Notes: generated from the sequence alone by a model not told the origin. 64,000 bases of DNA from an uncultured Oscillospiraceae bacterium (GCA_934448295.1 CAKSEY010000015.1:1-64000); one strand, 5' to 3'. Shown: positions 34,213 to 43,210, counted from the first letter of the stretch. Numbers and translations are program-made.

Positions 34213-35967
34213 TCAGCCCTTTATCAGCGGAAGCAGGCGTTCTGCCGCCCTTTCGGTCGTGTAGATGTCGCTGCCGATATCGGTGCCGAGGTCTTTTAAT
34301 ATATGGCTCATTCTGGTTATCTGCGGGACGTCAAGCCCTATCTTCGCCAGCTCGTCCGTCCTGCTGAACACGTTATCCACGGTATCGTAGCAGAAAAGCC
34401 TGCTCTTGTTCATAACGAGGACTTTTCCCGCATACTTCACGATGTCCTCCATCGAGTGGGAGACCAGGAGTATCGTCTTGCCGTACTGCTCATGATAGCG
34501 CTTTATCTGCGCCAGAATCTTGTCCCTGCCCTTTGGGTCGAGGCCTGCAGCGGGCTCGTCAAGAATGAGCACCTCCGGGTCCATCGCGAGGACTCCCGCC
34601 AGGGCTACCCTGCGCTGCTGACCGCCGGAAAGCTCAAACGGAGACCTGTCCAGCAGGTGGACTATATCCATGCTCTCTGCGGCGCTGTGGACGCGCTTCC
34701 TGATGTCCTCCCCGGAAAGCCCCATATTTTTCGGGCCGTAGGCTATATCCTTTGCCACTGTCTCCTCAAAGAGCTGGTGCTCGGAATACTGGAACACAAG
34801 CCCCACCTTGAAGCGTATGTCCCGGATATTCACGCCCTTGCTCCAGATGTCCGCGCCATCGACCAGAACGGTTCCGGAGGTGGGCTTCACAAGTCCGTTG
34901 AAGTGCTGTATCAGCGTGGATTTTCCGCTGCCGGTGTGCCCGATTATTCCCACGAATTCGCCCTGCCTGATGGACAGATCAACGCTGTTCACAGCGGTCT
35001 TTTCAAACGGAGTGCCTATGCTGTATTTATACGTCACCTTGTCGCACCGTAGCACCTCCGGCCGGTCGTCCACGGAATTATCCGCCTGCTTCGGGGGGAT
35101 CACCGCGCTTCTGCCCCCGGTGAGCCTGAAAAGCGATTCGGCGCACTCCTGCTCGCCGATTATTTCCGGGGAAATATCAACATTCTTTTCACGGAGCATA
35201 TCGCACAGCTCTGTCACCTGCGGAACGTCCAGACCGACGGATTTCAGCCGCCTTACCTGCGAGAATATCTTCTTCGGAACATCGTCCATTATGATGTTCC
35301 CGCCGTCCATTACGACGACGCGGTCAGCCTGCGCGGCTTCGTCCATGTAGTGCGTGATGAGCACCACGGTTATGCCCTTTTCGCGGTTGAGCGTGCGTAT
35401 CGTGTTCATGACCTCGCGCCTGCCCTTGGGGTCGAGCATTGCGGTGGGCTCGTCCATGACTATGCAGCGCGGCTGCATGGCGATAACTCCCGCGATGGCG
35501 ACTCTCTGCTTCTGACCGCCGGAAAGCTGGTGCGGAGCGTGTTCGCGGTACTCGTACATATCCACCTGCTTCAGCGCGTCGTCTACCCTCTGGCGTATCT
35601 CCGGCTGGGGAACGCCCATGTTTTCCGGCGCGAATGCAACGTCCTCCTCAACGATAGTCGCAACGAGCTGGTTGTCAGGGTTCTGGAACACCATTCCCAC
35701 CGTCTGACGGATATCGAACAGCCTGTCCTCGTCTGAGGTATCCATGCCCGCGACAGTCACCTTCCCTTTTGTCGGGGTAAGTATCGCGTTGAGGTGCTTC
35801 GCAAGGGTGGATTTTCCGCAGCCGTTGTGCCCGAGGATCGCGAGGAACTGCCCCTCCGGCACGGAAAGGCTGACGTCCTTCAGCACGCTGCTGCGGCTTA
35901 TCTCTTTTCCGTCCTCGTCCCGGGTAACGTAGTCAAAGCTGACGTTTTCAACTTCTATTATATTCAA
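34213..35967 (-). CDS. Fused energy-coupling factor ATPases EcfA1-EcfA2
   Basis: One 584-residue polypeptide with two complete ABC domains. The first has Walker A GHNGCGKSTLAKH, signature LSGGQKQRVAIAG, Walker B CIVMDEPTAMLD. The second has GHTGSGKSTLIQHF, LSGGQQRRVALAG, VLILDEPAAGLD. A ~70-residue linker joins them. In most Firmicutes ecfA1 and ecfA2 are separate genes. I start at TTG 35967 (MNIIEVENVSF), since AGGTG lies 6 bases upstream; GTG at 35976 has no ribosome site. Each domain ends with the EcfA-type LDVPQ.T tail. Confidence 0.92.
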   Translation of the reverse strand: MNIIEVENVSFDYVTRDEDGKEISRSSVLKDVSLSVPEGQFLAILGHNGCGKSTLAKHLNAILTPTKGKVTVAGMDTSDEDRLFDIRQTVGMVFQNPDNQLVATIVEEDVAFAPENMGVPQPEIRQRVDDALKQVDMYEYREHAPHQLSGGQKQRVAIAGVIAMQPRCIVMDEPTAMLDPKGRREVMNTIRTLNREKGITVVLITHYMDEAAQADRVVVMDGGNIIMDDVPKKIFSQVRRLKSVGLDVPQVTELCDMLREKNVDISPEIIGEQECAESLFRLTGGRSAVIPPKQADNSVDDRPEVLRCDKVTYKYSIGTPFEKTAVNSVDLSIRQGEFVGIIGHTGSGKSTLIQHFNGLVKPTSGTVLVDGADIWSKGVNIRDIRFKVGLVFQYSEHQLFEETVAKDIAYGPKNMGLSGEDIRKRVHSAAESMDIVHLLDRSPFELSGGQQRRVALAGVLAMDPEVLILDEPAAGLDPKGRDKILAQIKRYHEQYGKTILLVSHSMEDIVKYAGKVLVMNKSRLFCYDTVDNVFSRTDELAKIGLDVPQITRMSHILKDLGTDIGSDIYTTERAAERLLPLIKG

Positions 35968-35984
35968 ACGTTTCACCTGTTATC

Positions 35985-36848
35985 TCAAAAATGTACTATC
36001 GCGGTGCTTCCTGCGGGGAGCGCCATTCCTGTCTGCTTCACCGGGAGACCTATCTCCTGCGAATCCACCGTGATGTCAAAGCGCCTGCCCACCGTCATCT
36101 GGAGCAGATAGCTCATGACGCTTGCGGAAAGCCCCGTGGTATAGCTGTTCAGCAGCAGGAACAGCGGTTTGTCGGAAAGAAGCTGCGTGCAGCTCTCCAT
36201 CAGGTCGTAAATGCAGTCCTCCAGCTTCCACATCTCGCCGTTCGTGCCCCTGCCGTAGCTCGGCGGGTCGAGGATAATGCCGTCGTAGCGGTTCCCCCGG
36301 CGTATCTCGCGGTTGATGAATTTCTGAGCGTCGTCCACTATCCAGCGTATCGGCTTATCCGACAGCCCGGAGAGCTTCGCATTGGTGCGCGCCCAATCCA
36401 CCATGCCCTTTACAGCGTCCACATGGCACACGGAGGCTCCCGCCGCCGCGCAGGCAAGCGTGGCTCCGCCGGTGTACGCGAACAGGTTGAGCACGTTTAT
36501 CGGGCGGTCTGCGGAGCGTATCGCGTTCATGCAGTAGTCCCAGTTGACCGCCTGCTCCGGGAATAACCCCGTGTGCTTGAACCCGGTGGGCTTCACCATG
36601 AACGTGAGCTCGCCGTACTTTATCTGCCAGCTCTCCGGCAGCTTCCTGCGATAATCCCACGAACCGCCGCCCGAAGAGGAGCGGTTGTACTTCGCATGGG
36701 CGGTGCGCCACTCCGGGGCTTCGCCGGTGCATTTCCAGATTATCTGCGGGTCGGGGCGGATAAGGGTGACGTCCCCCCAGCGCTCCAGGCGTTCGCCGTC
36801 TGATGTGTCGATAAGGCAGTAGTCCTGCCATTTGTCTGATAATCTCAT
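35985..36848 (-). CDS. Class I SAM-dependent methyltransferase, RlmI/RsmK-like
   Basis: 287 residues. SAM site NLFAYTGGATLACAAAGA, acidic VCHVDAVKGMVDWARTN, and the catalytic-site motif ILDPPSYGRG, typical of rRNA cytosine methyltransferases of the YccW/RlmI group. The N-terminal PUA domain of RlmI is not evident and the protein is shorter than RlmI (~390), so the RNA target is uncertain. ATG follows AGAGGAC. Confidence 0.85.
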   Translation of the reverse strand: MRLSDKWQDYCLIDTSDGERLERWGDVTLIRPDPQIIWKCTGEAPEWRTAHAKYNRSSSGGGSWDYRRKLPESWQIKYGELTFMVKPTGFKHTGLFPEQAVNWDYCMNAIRSADRPINVLNLFAYTGGATLACAAAGASVCHVDAVKGMVDWARTNAKLSGLSDKPIRWIVDDAQKFINREIRRGNRYDGIILDPPSYGRGTNGEMWKLEDCIYDLMESCTQLLSDKPLFLLLNSYTTGLSASVMSYLLQMTVGRRFDITVDSQEIGLPVKQTGMALPAGSTAIVHF

Positions 36849-36882
36849 TCTTTTGTCCTCTGTTCCTGTTTATTCTTAACGC

Positions 36883-37515
36883 TCACCTGGCTCTGACCGG
36901 GTGGCGGACAACAGTTTTCAGCCTTTCCGGCGCACATTTTCGCGGGTCTGAAAGATAAATTTCATGATGCATTCGCTCTGCGCTTATATCCGGAACAAAT
37001 CCGTTCTGTGCCGCGTATTCATGCATTGCTTCTATAGTTTTCGGCTCGTCGTCATATGAACCGATGTGCATACACTGCACGCATTGTCCTTCATCATATG
37101 TGAGAAATTTCACTTTGGAAAGATCAAGCTTCTTCTTTCTGGAGGCTTCCCCCACCGCCCAGTTGAATTCATCAACAGTAACAAAATCGGGCAGCCTTAT
37201 TGCCGAAATGAAGTGGAAATCCTCCTTATGAGAATAGTCGATAGAATCAGAGCCGTCCTGCCACCAGAATCCCTCCAGCGGCGGAACCACATAATCGAAA
37301 TAGCCGTCCATTCTGTGGCTGCCCATTTTGCTCATCTTTATAGTGAACGCAACGGCGTACAGCAGCCCGATGGACTCCCTGTACTCGCTGTTATCACTGT
37401 TGGGGTCGCCTGTTCCGCGGACCGCTATATAGTTTATCACAGGGACGTTTACAATGCCCGGCTTTTTAGGCGGCATATAGAACTCTTTATATTCCTTTTT
37501 GAAATCAAACGGCAT
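36883..37515 (-). CDS. GyrI-like small-molecule-binding protein
   Basis: 210 residues. PGIVNVPVINYIAVRGTGDPN begins the GyrI/SOUL-like fold; DYVVPPLEGFWWQ and a later CVQCMHIGSYDDEPKTIEAMHEYAAQNGF with HHEIYLSDPRK complete the pattern. No DNA-binding domain is attached. Such stand-alone proteins bind or hydrolyse small toxic molecules in some bacteria; the ligand here is unknown. ATG follows GGGAGGAAC; 22 bp downstream of the Imm1-like gene. Confidence 0.85.
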   Translation of the reverse strand: MPFDFKKEYKEFYMPPKKPGIVNVPVINYIAVRGTGDPNSDNSEYRESIGLLYAVAFTIKMSKMGSHRMDGYFDYVVPPLEGFWWQDGSDSIDYSHKEDFHFISAIRLPDFVTVDEFNWAVGEASRKKKLDLSKVKFLTYDEGQCVQCMHIGSYDDEPKTIEAMHEYAAQNGFVPDISAERMHHEIYLSDPRKCAPERLKTVVRHPVRAR

Positions 37516-37537
37516 ATTTCAGTTCCTCCCTGTTGAT

Positions 37538-37897
37538 TCAGAGCTTTTCCCACTCGATACATCCCGGGAGCTTCATCTCTTTCATGAACTCCTCCGCTGT
37601 CTCCAGTATTTTTTCCTCCGGGACTATCTGCCCCCTGTCGAGCTGGTAGACCTCGCCGTCGATATCAACATTTATTACGCCGTGGAGCTTCCTATCCCCG
37701 ATGGAAACGTAAGCCGTGCCACCCTCGCTCTCGAAGTAGTTTATCGAAGCCCCGTCCTCGCAGCAAAGTATCGCCATGCAGGGGTAGGTGTCCGTTCCCT
37801 CGCCGAGCCATATCTCGCCGCAGGCGGCTTTCAGCGCAGTTTTGAGCTGTTCGCTGTCGTCAGCCGGAAAATTTCCATTGTTTGCACAAACTAACAT
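37538..37897 (-). CDS. Imm1-like immunity protein
   Basis: 119 residues. The central INYFESEGGTAYVSIG, a later IVPEEKILETAEEFM and the ending LPGCIEWEKL match the shape of the Imm1 family, which neutralises contact-dependent or secreted polymorphic toxins by direct binding. No toxin gene lies in the window, so it is an orphan immunity gene or a domain reused for another role. ATG follows GGCGGAGGATACA. Family call is from pattern memory. Confidence 0.65.
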   Translation of the reverse strand: MLVCANNGNFPADDSEQLKTALKAACGEIWLGEGTDTYPCMAILCCEDGASINYFESEGGTAYVSIGDRKLHGVINVDIDGEVYQLDRGQIVPEEKILETAEEFMKEMKLPGCIEWEKL

Positions 37898-37910
37898 TGT
37901 ATCCTCCGCC

Positions 37911-39272
37911 TTATGTAAGGCTGTTTCTTACTTCGTCCGCTATGCTTCCGGCGAGGCGCCTGACCATTTCCATGTCCTTGCCCTCGACCATTACGCGCAC
38001 CAGCGGCTCCGTGCCGCTCTCGCGGACGAGGACGCGGCCGTTTCCGGCGAGCTCCCTTTCAGCGGCTGAAATGCTCTCGGTTATCGCGGGGACTGTGCTC
38101 CACTTTCCCTTGCCGCCCTCGGTTATCTTCACGTTCACCAGAAGCTGCGGGTAGTCCACGATATCCCGGCACAGCTCTGAGAGCTTCTTCCCGGTGTCCT
38201 GCATTACCTTTATCAGCATTGCGGCGGTAAGCTGACCGTCTCCCGTGGTGGCGTGGTCGAGCATGATTATATGCCCGGACTGCTCCCCGCCTATATTATA
38301 GCCGTTTTTCAGCATTTCTTCCAGGACGTATCTGTCGCCGACCTTTGCGCAGACGGTTTTCATGCCGTTCTGCTTCATGAAGTCATGGAATCCGAGGTTG
38401 CTCATAACGGTGACGACCGCCGAATCTCCCTTTAGTATGCCCTTTTCCTTCATGCGCTTTGCAAGCACCGCGATAATTCTGTCGCCGTCTATGACGTTTC
38501 CGTTTTCATCGACCGCAAGGCACCTGTCTGCGTCGCCGTCAAATGCGAATCCCGCAGCCGCGCCGCTGTTCCTGACGTACTCGCAGAGCTGGTCTATATG
38601 CGTGGAGCCGCAGTTGTCGTTGATGTTGGTTCCATCCGGCTCGTCGGCGATGAACTCGCAGTCGCTGCCGAGGTACGCGAACAGCTTGCGCGCGGTAGCT
38701 GCGGAGCTTCCGTTTGCACAGTCGAAGCAGAACTTCTTGTTCAGCCCCGCGTAATCCCCCGCCCCGGCGCAGCCGCGGATATGCTGTATGTAGTCCTTGC
38801 AGGCGCTGCTGAGCCTTGTTATCCTGCCGACCTCCGTGCCGCTGCACAGCGGTATCTCGGCGGTTCTGTCAAGGATAAGAGCCTCTATTTCCTCCTCGGT
38901 GCTGTCGGGCAGCTTGAATCCGCTGGAGGAAAACAGCTTTATGCCGTTATATTCTACCGTATTATGCGAAGCGGATATCATAACTCCCGCGTCCGCGCCG
39001 TACTCCCTGACGAGGTAGGCCACCGCCGGGGTAGGGACTACTCCGAGCTGGAGCGCGTTGGCTCCCACCGAAGCAAGACCCGCCGACAGCGCCGCTTCAA
39101 GTATCTTTGAGGAAATTCTGGTATCCATGCCCACAAGGATATTCGGGTGAGCCTTGCCGCTCTCCTTTGTAAGGACGTAAGCCGCCGCCCTGCCTATCTC
39201 CATGGCTCTTTCGCAGGTGAGCTCAGTTATGGCGACGCCCCTTGCGCCGTCCGTGCCGAAAATTCTTCCCAT
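37911..39272 (-). CDS. glmM: Phosphoglucosamine mutase
   Basis: About 453 residues. IFGTDGARG start, phosphoserine loop VMISASHNTVEYNG, metal site FAFDGDADRC, sugar-binding GGEQSGHI and phosphate-binding RESGTEPLVRVMVEG. Makes glucosamine-1-phosphate for peptidoglycan. I use the ATG at 39272 (MGRIFGTDG); an in-frame ATG 12 bases upstream lacks a ribosome site and adds only MGVI. Confidence 0.96.
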   Translation of the reverse strand: MGRIFGTDGARGVAITELTCERAMEIGRAAAYVLTKESGKAHPNILVGMDTRISSKILEAALSAGLASVGANALQLGVVPTPAVAYLVREYGADAGVMISASHNTVEYNGIKLFSSSGFKLPDSTEEEIEALILDRTAEIPLCSGTEVGRITRLSSACKDYIQHIRGCAGAGDYAGLNKKFCFDCANGSSAATARKLFAYLGSDCEFIADEPDGTNINDNCGSTHIDQLCEYVRNSGAAAGFAFDGDADRCLAVDENGNVIDGDRIIAVLAKRMKEKGILKGDSAVVTVMSNLGFHDFMKQNGMKTVCAKVGDRYVLEEMLKNGYNIGGEQSGHIIMLDHATTGDGQLTAAMLIKVMQDTGKKLSELCRDIVDYPQLLVNVKITEGGKGKWSTVPAITESISAAERELAGNGRVLVRESGTEPLVRVMVEGKDMEMVRRLAGSIADEVRNSLT

Positions 39273-39286
39273 AATGACCCCCATAA

Positions 39287-39352
39287 TTTAAAATTCGGAA
39301 TTCGTAATTCAGAATTCGGAATTGATGTGCCGCTTCGCGGTTATTTTAAATT
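39287..39352. repeat. AT-rich palindromic intergenic element
   Basis: Short repeats of AATTCGGAATTC/AATTCAGAATTC flank a CCGC-TTC-GCGG hairpin, with outer arms TAAAATT and ATTTTAAA. The base composition is very unlike the surroundings. It looks like a small MITE or REP-type element between ruvB and glmM. Confidence 0.55.
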
Positions 39353-40404
39353 TAAAAATCCATAGTCTGCTGACCGTCACGGAGAATACCCAGGTGCTTG
39401 TAGGCAAGGGCTGTGGCTGTCCTGCCCCGCGGAGTCCTAGCAATGAAACCGAGCTGCATAAGGAACGGTTCGCAGACCTCCTCCAGCGTGACGGATTCCT
39501 CGCCCAGCGCGGAGGCAAGCGTTTCAAGCCCCACCGGGCCGCCGTTGTAGCCCTTGATTATCATTTCAAGGAACCTGCGGTCAAGCCGGTCGAGACCGAG
39601 CCTGTCGATATCCTCCCGGGCTAACGCAATATCCGCTATCTCCCGGGTTATCTTTCCGTCCCCGAGCACCTCGGCGTAGTCGCGCACGCGCTTTAACAGC
39701 CGGTTCGCGATTCGCGGTGTTCCCCGGGAGCGCTTCGCTATCTCCATCGCGCCGTCCTTTGTGCAGGGTATCGCGAGGATTATAGCCGAGCGCTGCACAA
39801 TGCTGCAAAGCTCCTCGGGAGTGTACAGCTCCAGCCGCTGTATAACGCCGAAACGGTCGCGCAGCGGCGCGGAAAGCTGCCCGGAGCGCGTTGTGGCTCC
39901 TATCAGCGTGAACCTCGGCAGGTCAATGCGGATAGATCGCGCGGACGGACCGTTGCCCATGATTATGTCCAGAACATAGTCCTCCATCGCCGGGTAGAGG
40001 ACTTCCTCCACCTGCCGCGAAAGCCTGTGTATCTCGTCGATGAACAGCACATCGTTGGGCTGGAGGTTCGTCAGCAGAGCCGCAAGGTCGCCAGCCTTTT
40101 CTATGGCGGGGCCGGACGTCACGCGGATATTGACCCCCATCTCGTTTGCGATAATGCAGGAAAGCGTGGTCTTTCCAAGCCCCGGAGGGCCGTACAGCAG
40201 AACGTGGTCAAGGCACTCGCCGCGCTTCTTTGCGGCTTCAATGTAGACCTTCATGTTCTCCTTGACCTTTTCCTGACCTATGTATTCGTCAAGTACCTTC
40301 GGACGGAGGGAATACTCGATATCGGTATCTGCCTCATTATATTCCGGCTGGACTATTCTGTTACTGTTCCCGGGATCTCCCCCGAATTCAGACATTTCAA
40401 GCAT
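39352..40404 (-). CDS. ruvB: Holliday junction branch migration ATPase RuvB
   Basis: 350 residues. Walker A GPPGLGKTTL, Walker B FIDEIHRL, sensor GATTRSGQLSAPLRDRFG, and the C-terminal winged-helix TLEEVCEPFLMQLGFIARTPRGR. Hexameric motor for branch migration with RuvA. ATG follows GGAGAAGG and overlaps the TPR gene by 8 bp. Last gene of the ruv operon. Confidence 0.98.
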   Translation of the reverse strand: MLEMSEFGGDPGNSNRIVQPEYNEADTDIEYSLRPKVLDEYIGQEKVKENMKVYIEAAKKRGECLDHVLLYGPPGLGKTTLSCIIANEMGVNIRVTSGPAIEKAGDLAALLTNLQPNDVLFIDEIHRLSRQVEEVLYPAMEDYVLDIIMGNGPSARSIRIDLPRFTLIGATTRSGQLSAPLRDRFGVIQRLELYTPEELCSIVQRSAIILAIPCTKDGAMEIAKRSRGTPRIANRLLKRVRDYAEVLGDGKITREIADIALAREDIDRLGLDRLDRRFLEMIIKGYNGGPVGLETLASALGEESVTLEEVCEPFLMQLGFIARTPRGRTATALAYKHLGILRDGQQTMDF

Positions 40405-41347
40405 CTTTGTCCTTCTCCTCCGTGTCCTGTGGTTCTTCCTTTTCTATGCGGCGGTAGTAATTCGCCGGCAGATCTTCGCCGTCCGCTTCCTCCGCATGGT
40501 TGAACATACGCAGCGCGGTCATGCGCTTTGAGAGCTGCTCCGGCTCCTTGTAGCCGCTGAGTATCGCTTTGTCGTAGTGCTCCTCGGCGGATTTTTCGTC
40601 GTCGTGCATTGCGTACCATGTGGCAAGCTCCGCCTGAACAAGCGGGTGCCCCGCCTGTATGGTTTCCAGCTTTTTCAGTGTTTCAAGCGCACGGTCGTCC
40701 TCGCCGCGCAGCATATAGATGAGCGACAGGCTATAATAGGAATATCCGTGATTCGGGTCGTATTTCAGCGCCTGCTCAAAGCAGTACTCCGCATTTTCGA
40801 GCTTTCCGTCAGCGTAATACGCGTGACCCAGCCGGGACTGCACGTCCGGATTGTCCGGAGCGACCTCCGCCGCCTTGCGGAAAGCCCACAGCAGGCGCGC
40901 TTCGTTTTCCGTCTCCTCGTACAGCTTCACGAGCCACTCCACGCAGAAAAGCTGATTCTGCCGCACGCTTGCCATGCTGAGGGATCTCAGCAGAAGCTCC
41001 TCCGCGTCAGGGTAACAGCCCTGGAACAGCTTCACAATGCCCTTGTAGGCTACCCGGGCGCTTTCGTCGTTCGCCATGACTTTCAGCCCGTGCTTGCCCA
41101 GCGCCCTTAATGCAGCACGGCGCATTTTGATTTTTTCGTGAAAATACTTCCACACCAGATAAATGATCGCCCACGCTGAACACAGCGCGCCGATACACAT
41201 GAATGTGACCGCAAACAGAAGCTCGTTTTTCGTGGTTTCCTCGCTGTACAGATAAAGAAGAAACACTGCGGCTTCTCCGATAGCAGCAGCTCCCAAAACA
41301 ATGCAGAGCCTCATTTCTCTTGTAGCCTTTTCCCACCATTGCTGCAT
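40397..41347 (-). CDS. Membrane-anchored TPR protein between ruvA and ruvB
   Basis: 316 residues from ATG 41347 (MQQWWEKATREM), after AAGGGTGGTG. Two membrane helices (~10-35 and ~45-70) are followed by at least four TPR-like hairpins (QSRLGHAYYADGKLENAEYCFEQALKYDP, YYSLSLIYMLRGEDDRALETLKKLE pattern, given here in pieces of the repeat) and a charged tail. TPRs are protein-protein interaction modules. It interrupts ruvA-ruvB and overlaps ruvB. Function unknown. Confidence 0.8.
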   Translation of the reverse strand: MQQWWEKATREMRLCIVLGAAAIGEAAVFLLYLYSEETTKNELLFAVTFMCIGALCSAWAIIYLVWKYFHEKIKMRRAALRALGKHGLKVMANDESARVAYKGIVKLFQGCYPDAEELLLRSLSMASVRQNQLFCVEWLVKLYEETENEARLLWAFRKAAEVAPDNPDVQSRLGHAYYADGKLENAEYCFEQALKYDPNHGYSYYSLSLIYMLRGEDDRALETLKKLETIQAGHPLVQAELATWYAMHDDEKSAEEHYDKAILSGYKEPEQLSKRMTALRMFNHAEEADGEDLPANYYRRIEKEEPQDTEEKDKDA

Positions 41348-41378
41348 TAAATCACCACCCTTACCAGACCATTTTTGA

Positions 41379-41978
41379 TTAACCAAGCCGCTTCAGTGCG
41401 TACTTTATAAGCTCCTCCACCGTGCTGTCAGGGTTCGCGCCGACAAGTGCCGCCTGAGCCTGCGGCAGCGCGAATCCAAGAACGCAGAGCGCCGTGACTG
41501 CCTCCGCAGCCGCGTTGCCGCCGACCGCCGCGGCTGTTATCGGCTCGGTGCCGAGATCCGCCGCAGAAATGTGCTGCTCCTTCGCGACCTTGTCCTTGAG
41601 CTCCATCACTATTCGCTGGGCTATCTTGTTGCCTATCCCCGGAGAGCGGGTCAGGGTCTTGCTGTCGCCCGTGGTTATGCACAGAGCCAGCTTTGAGGGA
41701 GTAATGTCAGAGAGTATCGACAGCGCCGCCTTGGGACCTACTCCCGAAACGGAAGTAAGCTGTTTGAACGCCTGCAGCTCCGCAGTATCCGCAAAGCCGA
41801 ACAGATCGACCGCGTCCTCCCGGACGTTGAGCTGCGTGAAGAGCTTCACCTCGCCGCTGTTTCCTATCTTTTTCAGCGTGTTCATCGTGGTGCGGCAGGC
41901 GTAGCCCACTCCCCCGCACTCCACCACCGCGAGATTCGGCTCGGTGTGGATAAGTTCTCCGTGTAAGCTGTATATCAT
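41379..41978 (-). CDS. ruvA: Holliday junction DNA helicase subunit RuvA
   Basis: 199 residues from ATG 41978 (MIYSLHGELIH), preceded by AGAGGTAA. The OB-fold N-domain, helix-hairpin-helix segments SVSGVGPKAALSIL and SPGIGNKIAQRIVMELKDK, and the C-terminal RuvB-binding domain (AVTALCVLGFALPQAQAAL) are all present. Longer upstream frame lies over ruvC and is not coding. 5 bp after ruvC. Confidence 0.97.
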   Translation of the reverse strand: MIYSLHGELIHTEPNLAVVECGGVGYACRTTMNTLKKIGNSGEVKLFTQLNVREDAVDLFGFADTAELQAFKQLTSVSGVGPKAALSILSDITPSKLALCITTGDSKTLTRSPGIGNKIAQRIVMELKDKVAKEQHISAADLGTEPITAAAVGGNAAAEAVTALCVLGFALPQAQAALVGANPDSTVEELIKYALKRLG

Positions 41979-41983
41979 GTAAA

Positions 41984-42532
41984 TTACCTCTTGTTCCTGT
42001 GGAATATCTTTCCGCGCGCGCCGTCGTTCTCCGTCGCCCTGGCTATCAGCGCGGAGAGCTGCGACCCGCTGGAATGTCCGTGACATATAGCAAGAGCCAC
42101 TGCGTCCGCGGTGTCGTCCGGCTTCGGTATCTCGTTCAGGCGGAGAATGTTCTTCACCATCTCCTGTACCTGGTGCTTTTCCGCCTTTCCGTAGCCGACC
42201 ACCGCCTGTTTCACCTGCATGGGGGTGTATTCGTAGATGTCAACGTCATGCTGAACGGCGGACAGCAGAATGACCCCGCGCGCCTGCGCAACGTCGATCC
42301 CGGTGGTCTTGTTGTTGGTGAAGTACAGCTTCTCGATGGACATACAATCAGGCCGGAACATATCCAGCACCTTGTTCATATCGCTGTATATCTCCATCAG
42401 CCGGAGATCAAAGCTTGTCCCGGAGTCTGTGGTTATCGCGCCGTAGTTCACCACGGAAAACTGCGCCCGGTCGTAATCCAGCACCCCGTAGCCGACTATC
42501 GCGTAGCCCGGGTCTATCCCGATTATCCTCAT
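41984..42532 (-). CDS. ruvC: Holliday junction resolvase RuvC
   Basis: 182 residues. Catalytic acids in MRIIGIDPGYAIVGYG (Asp7), SIEKLYF (Glu) and KPDDTADAVALAICHGH (Asp pair). VGYGKAEKHQVQEMV is the conserved DNA-binding stretch. Resolves junctions moved by RuvAB. It overlaps the radical SAM gene by 4 bp. Confidence 0.97.
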   Translation of the reverse strand: MRIIGIDPGYAIVGYGVLDYDRAQFSVVNYGAITTDSGTSFDLRLMEIYSDMNKVLDMFRPDCMSIEKLYFTNNKTTGIDVAQARGVILLSAVQHDVDIYEYTPMQVKQAVVGYGKAEKHQVQEMVKNILRLNEIPKPDDTADAVALAICHGHSSGSQLSALIARATENDGARGKIFHRNKR

Positions 42533-43146
42533 GTGTAGCTTTCGTTGTCGGTGATGTACTCCCGCACCCTGAGCGGTATCCCCATGCTGTCCGCAAGCTT
42601 CTGGCAGCGGTCTATCTCCTCCTTTGAGATGACATCTACTACGGTAAACTTGGTCTGCACGCCCATGTCCTTCATGTCCCTTGCGAAATCCAGCATTGCC
42701 TGGAATGCCGGCTCGCCGAAATGCGGCCTTGTGACCTCGTTGTAGCGCTTGGCGTCCGGCGCGTTAAGGCTGATGGAGGCTATGTCGATAAGCCCACGGA
42801 AGCGCTCCACGTCAAAATCCGGGTGTATCAAGCGGACAAGCCCGTTGGTGTTAAGCCGTATCTTCATGTCGGAGTGCTCACGGATATACTGCGCCGTTTT
42901 TACCAGCATATCCGCCCGGACTGTGGGCTCTCCGTAGCCGCAGAATATCGCGTTGGTGCAGCCGGTCTTGTCGAAAGCCTCGTACGCGGCAGTTATCTCC
43001 TCAAAGGAGGGCTCGTGCTCCAGCCAGAGACTGTCGTTGTCCTTTACGGAATCGGAATTGTTCCGCAGGCAGAAAACGCAGCTGCAGGGGCAGCCGTTGG
43101 TTATATTAATGTACATCTGACCATCAAATTTGTAAAAAATCGTCAT
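42529..43146 (-). CDS. TatD-associated-type radical SAM protein
   Basis: 205 residues with the 4Fe-4S site CPCSCVFC (CxxxCxxC) near residue 20, FCGYGEPTVRAD (SAM-binding GEP motif) and RLNTNGLV. The pattern fits the small radical SAM proteins often linked to TatD nucleases. Substrate unknown, and no tatD is present here. It leads the ruvC-ruvA-TPR-ruvB operon from a strong promoter. ATG follows AGAGGT. Confidence 0.85.
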   Translation of the reverse strand: MTIFYKFDGQMYINITNGCPCSCVFCLRNNSDSVKDNDSLWLEHEPSFEEITAAYEAFDKTGCTNAIFCGYGEPTVRADMLVKTAQYIREHSDMKIRLNTNGLVRLIHPDFDVERFRGLIDIASISLNAPDAKRYNEVTRPHFGEPAFQAMLDFARDMKDMGVQTKFTVVDVISKEEIDRCQKLADSMGIPLRVREYITDNESYT

Positions 43147-43181
43147 TTTGATATACCTCTACGCATAAAATTATTCATTAT

Positions 43182-43210
43182 ATTATACCACTATATTGCG
43201 GTTTTGTCAA
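43182..43210 (-). promoter_or_regulatory. Promoter of the radical SAM-ruv operon
   Basis: TTGACA (43210-43205), 17-base spacer, TATAAT (43187-43182) on the minus strand. Perfect sigma-A hexamers; no LexA-type box was recognised. Confidence 0.88.

Noticed and set aside
37538..37897. Polymorphic toxin locus around the Imm1-like gene
   Set aside because: No toxin, Rhs or WXG/LXG gene lies nearby; neighbours are glmM and a methyltransferase, so only the immunity-like gene is reported.
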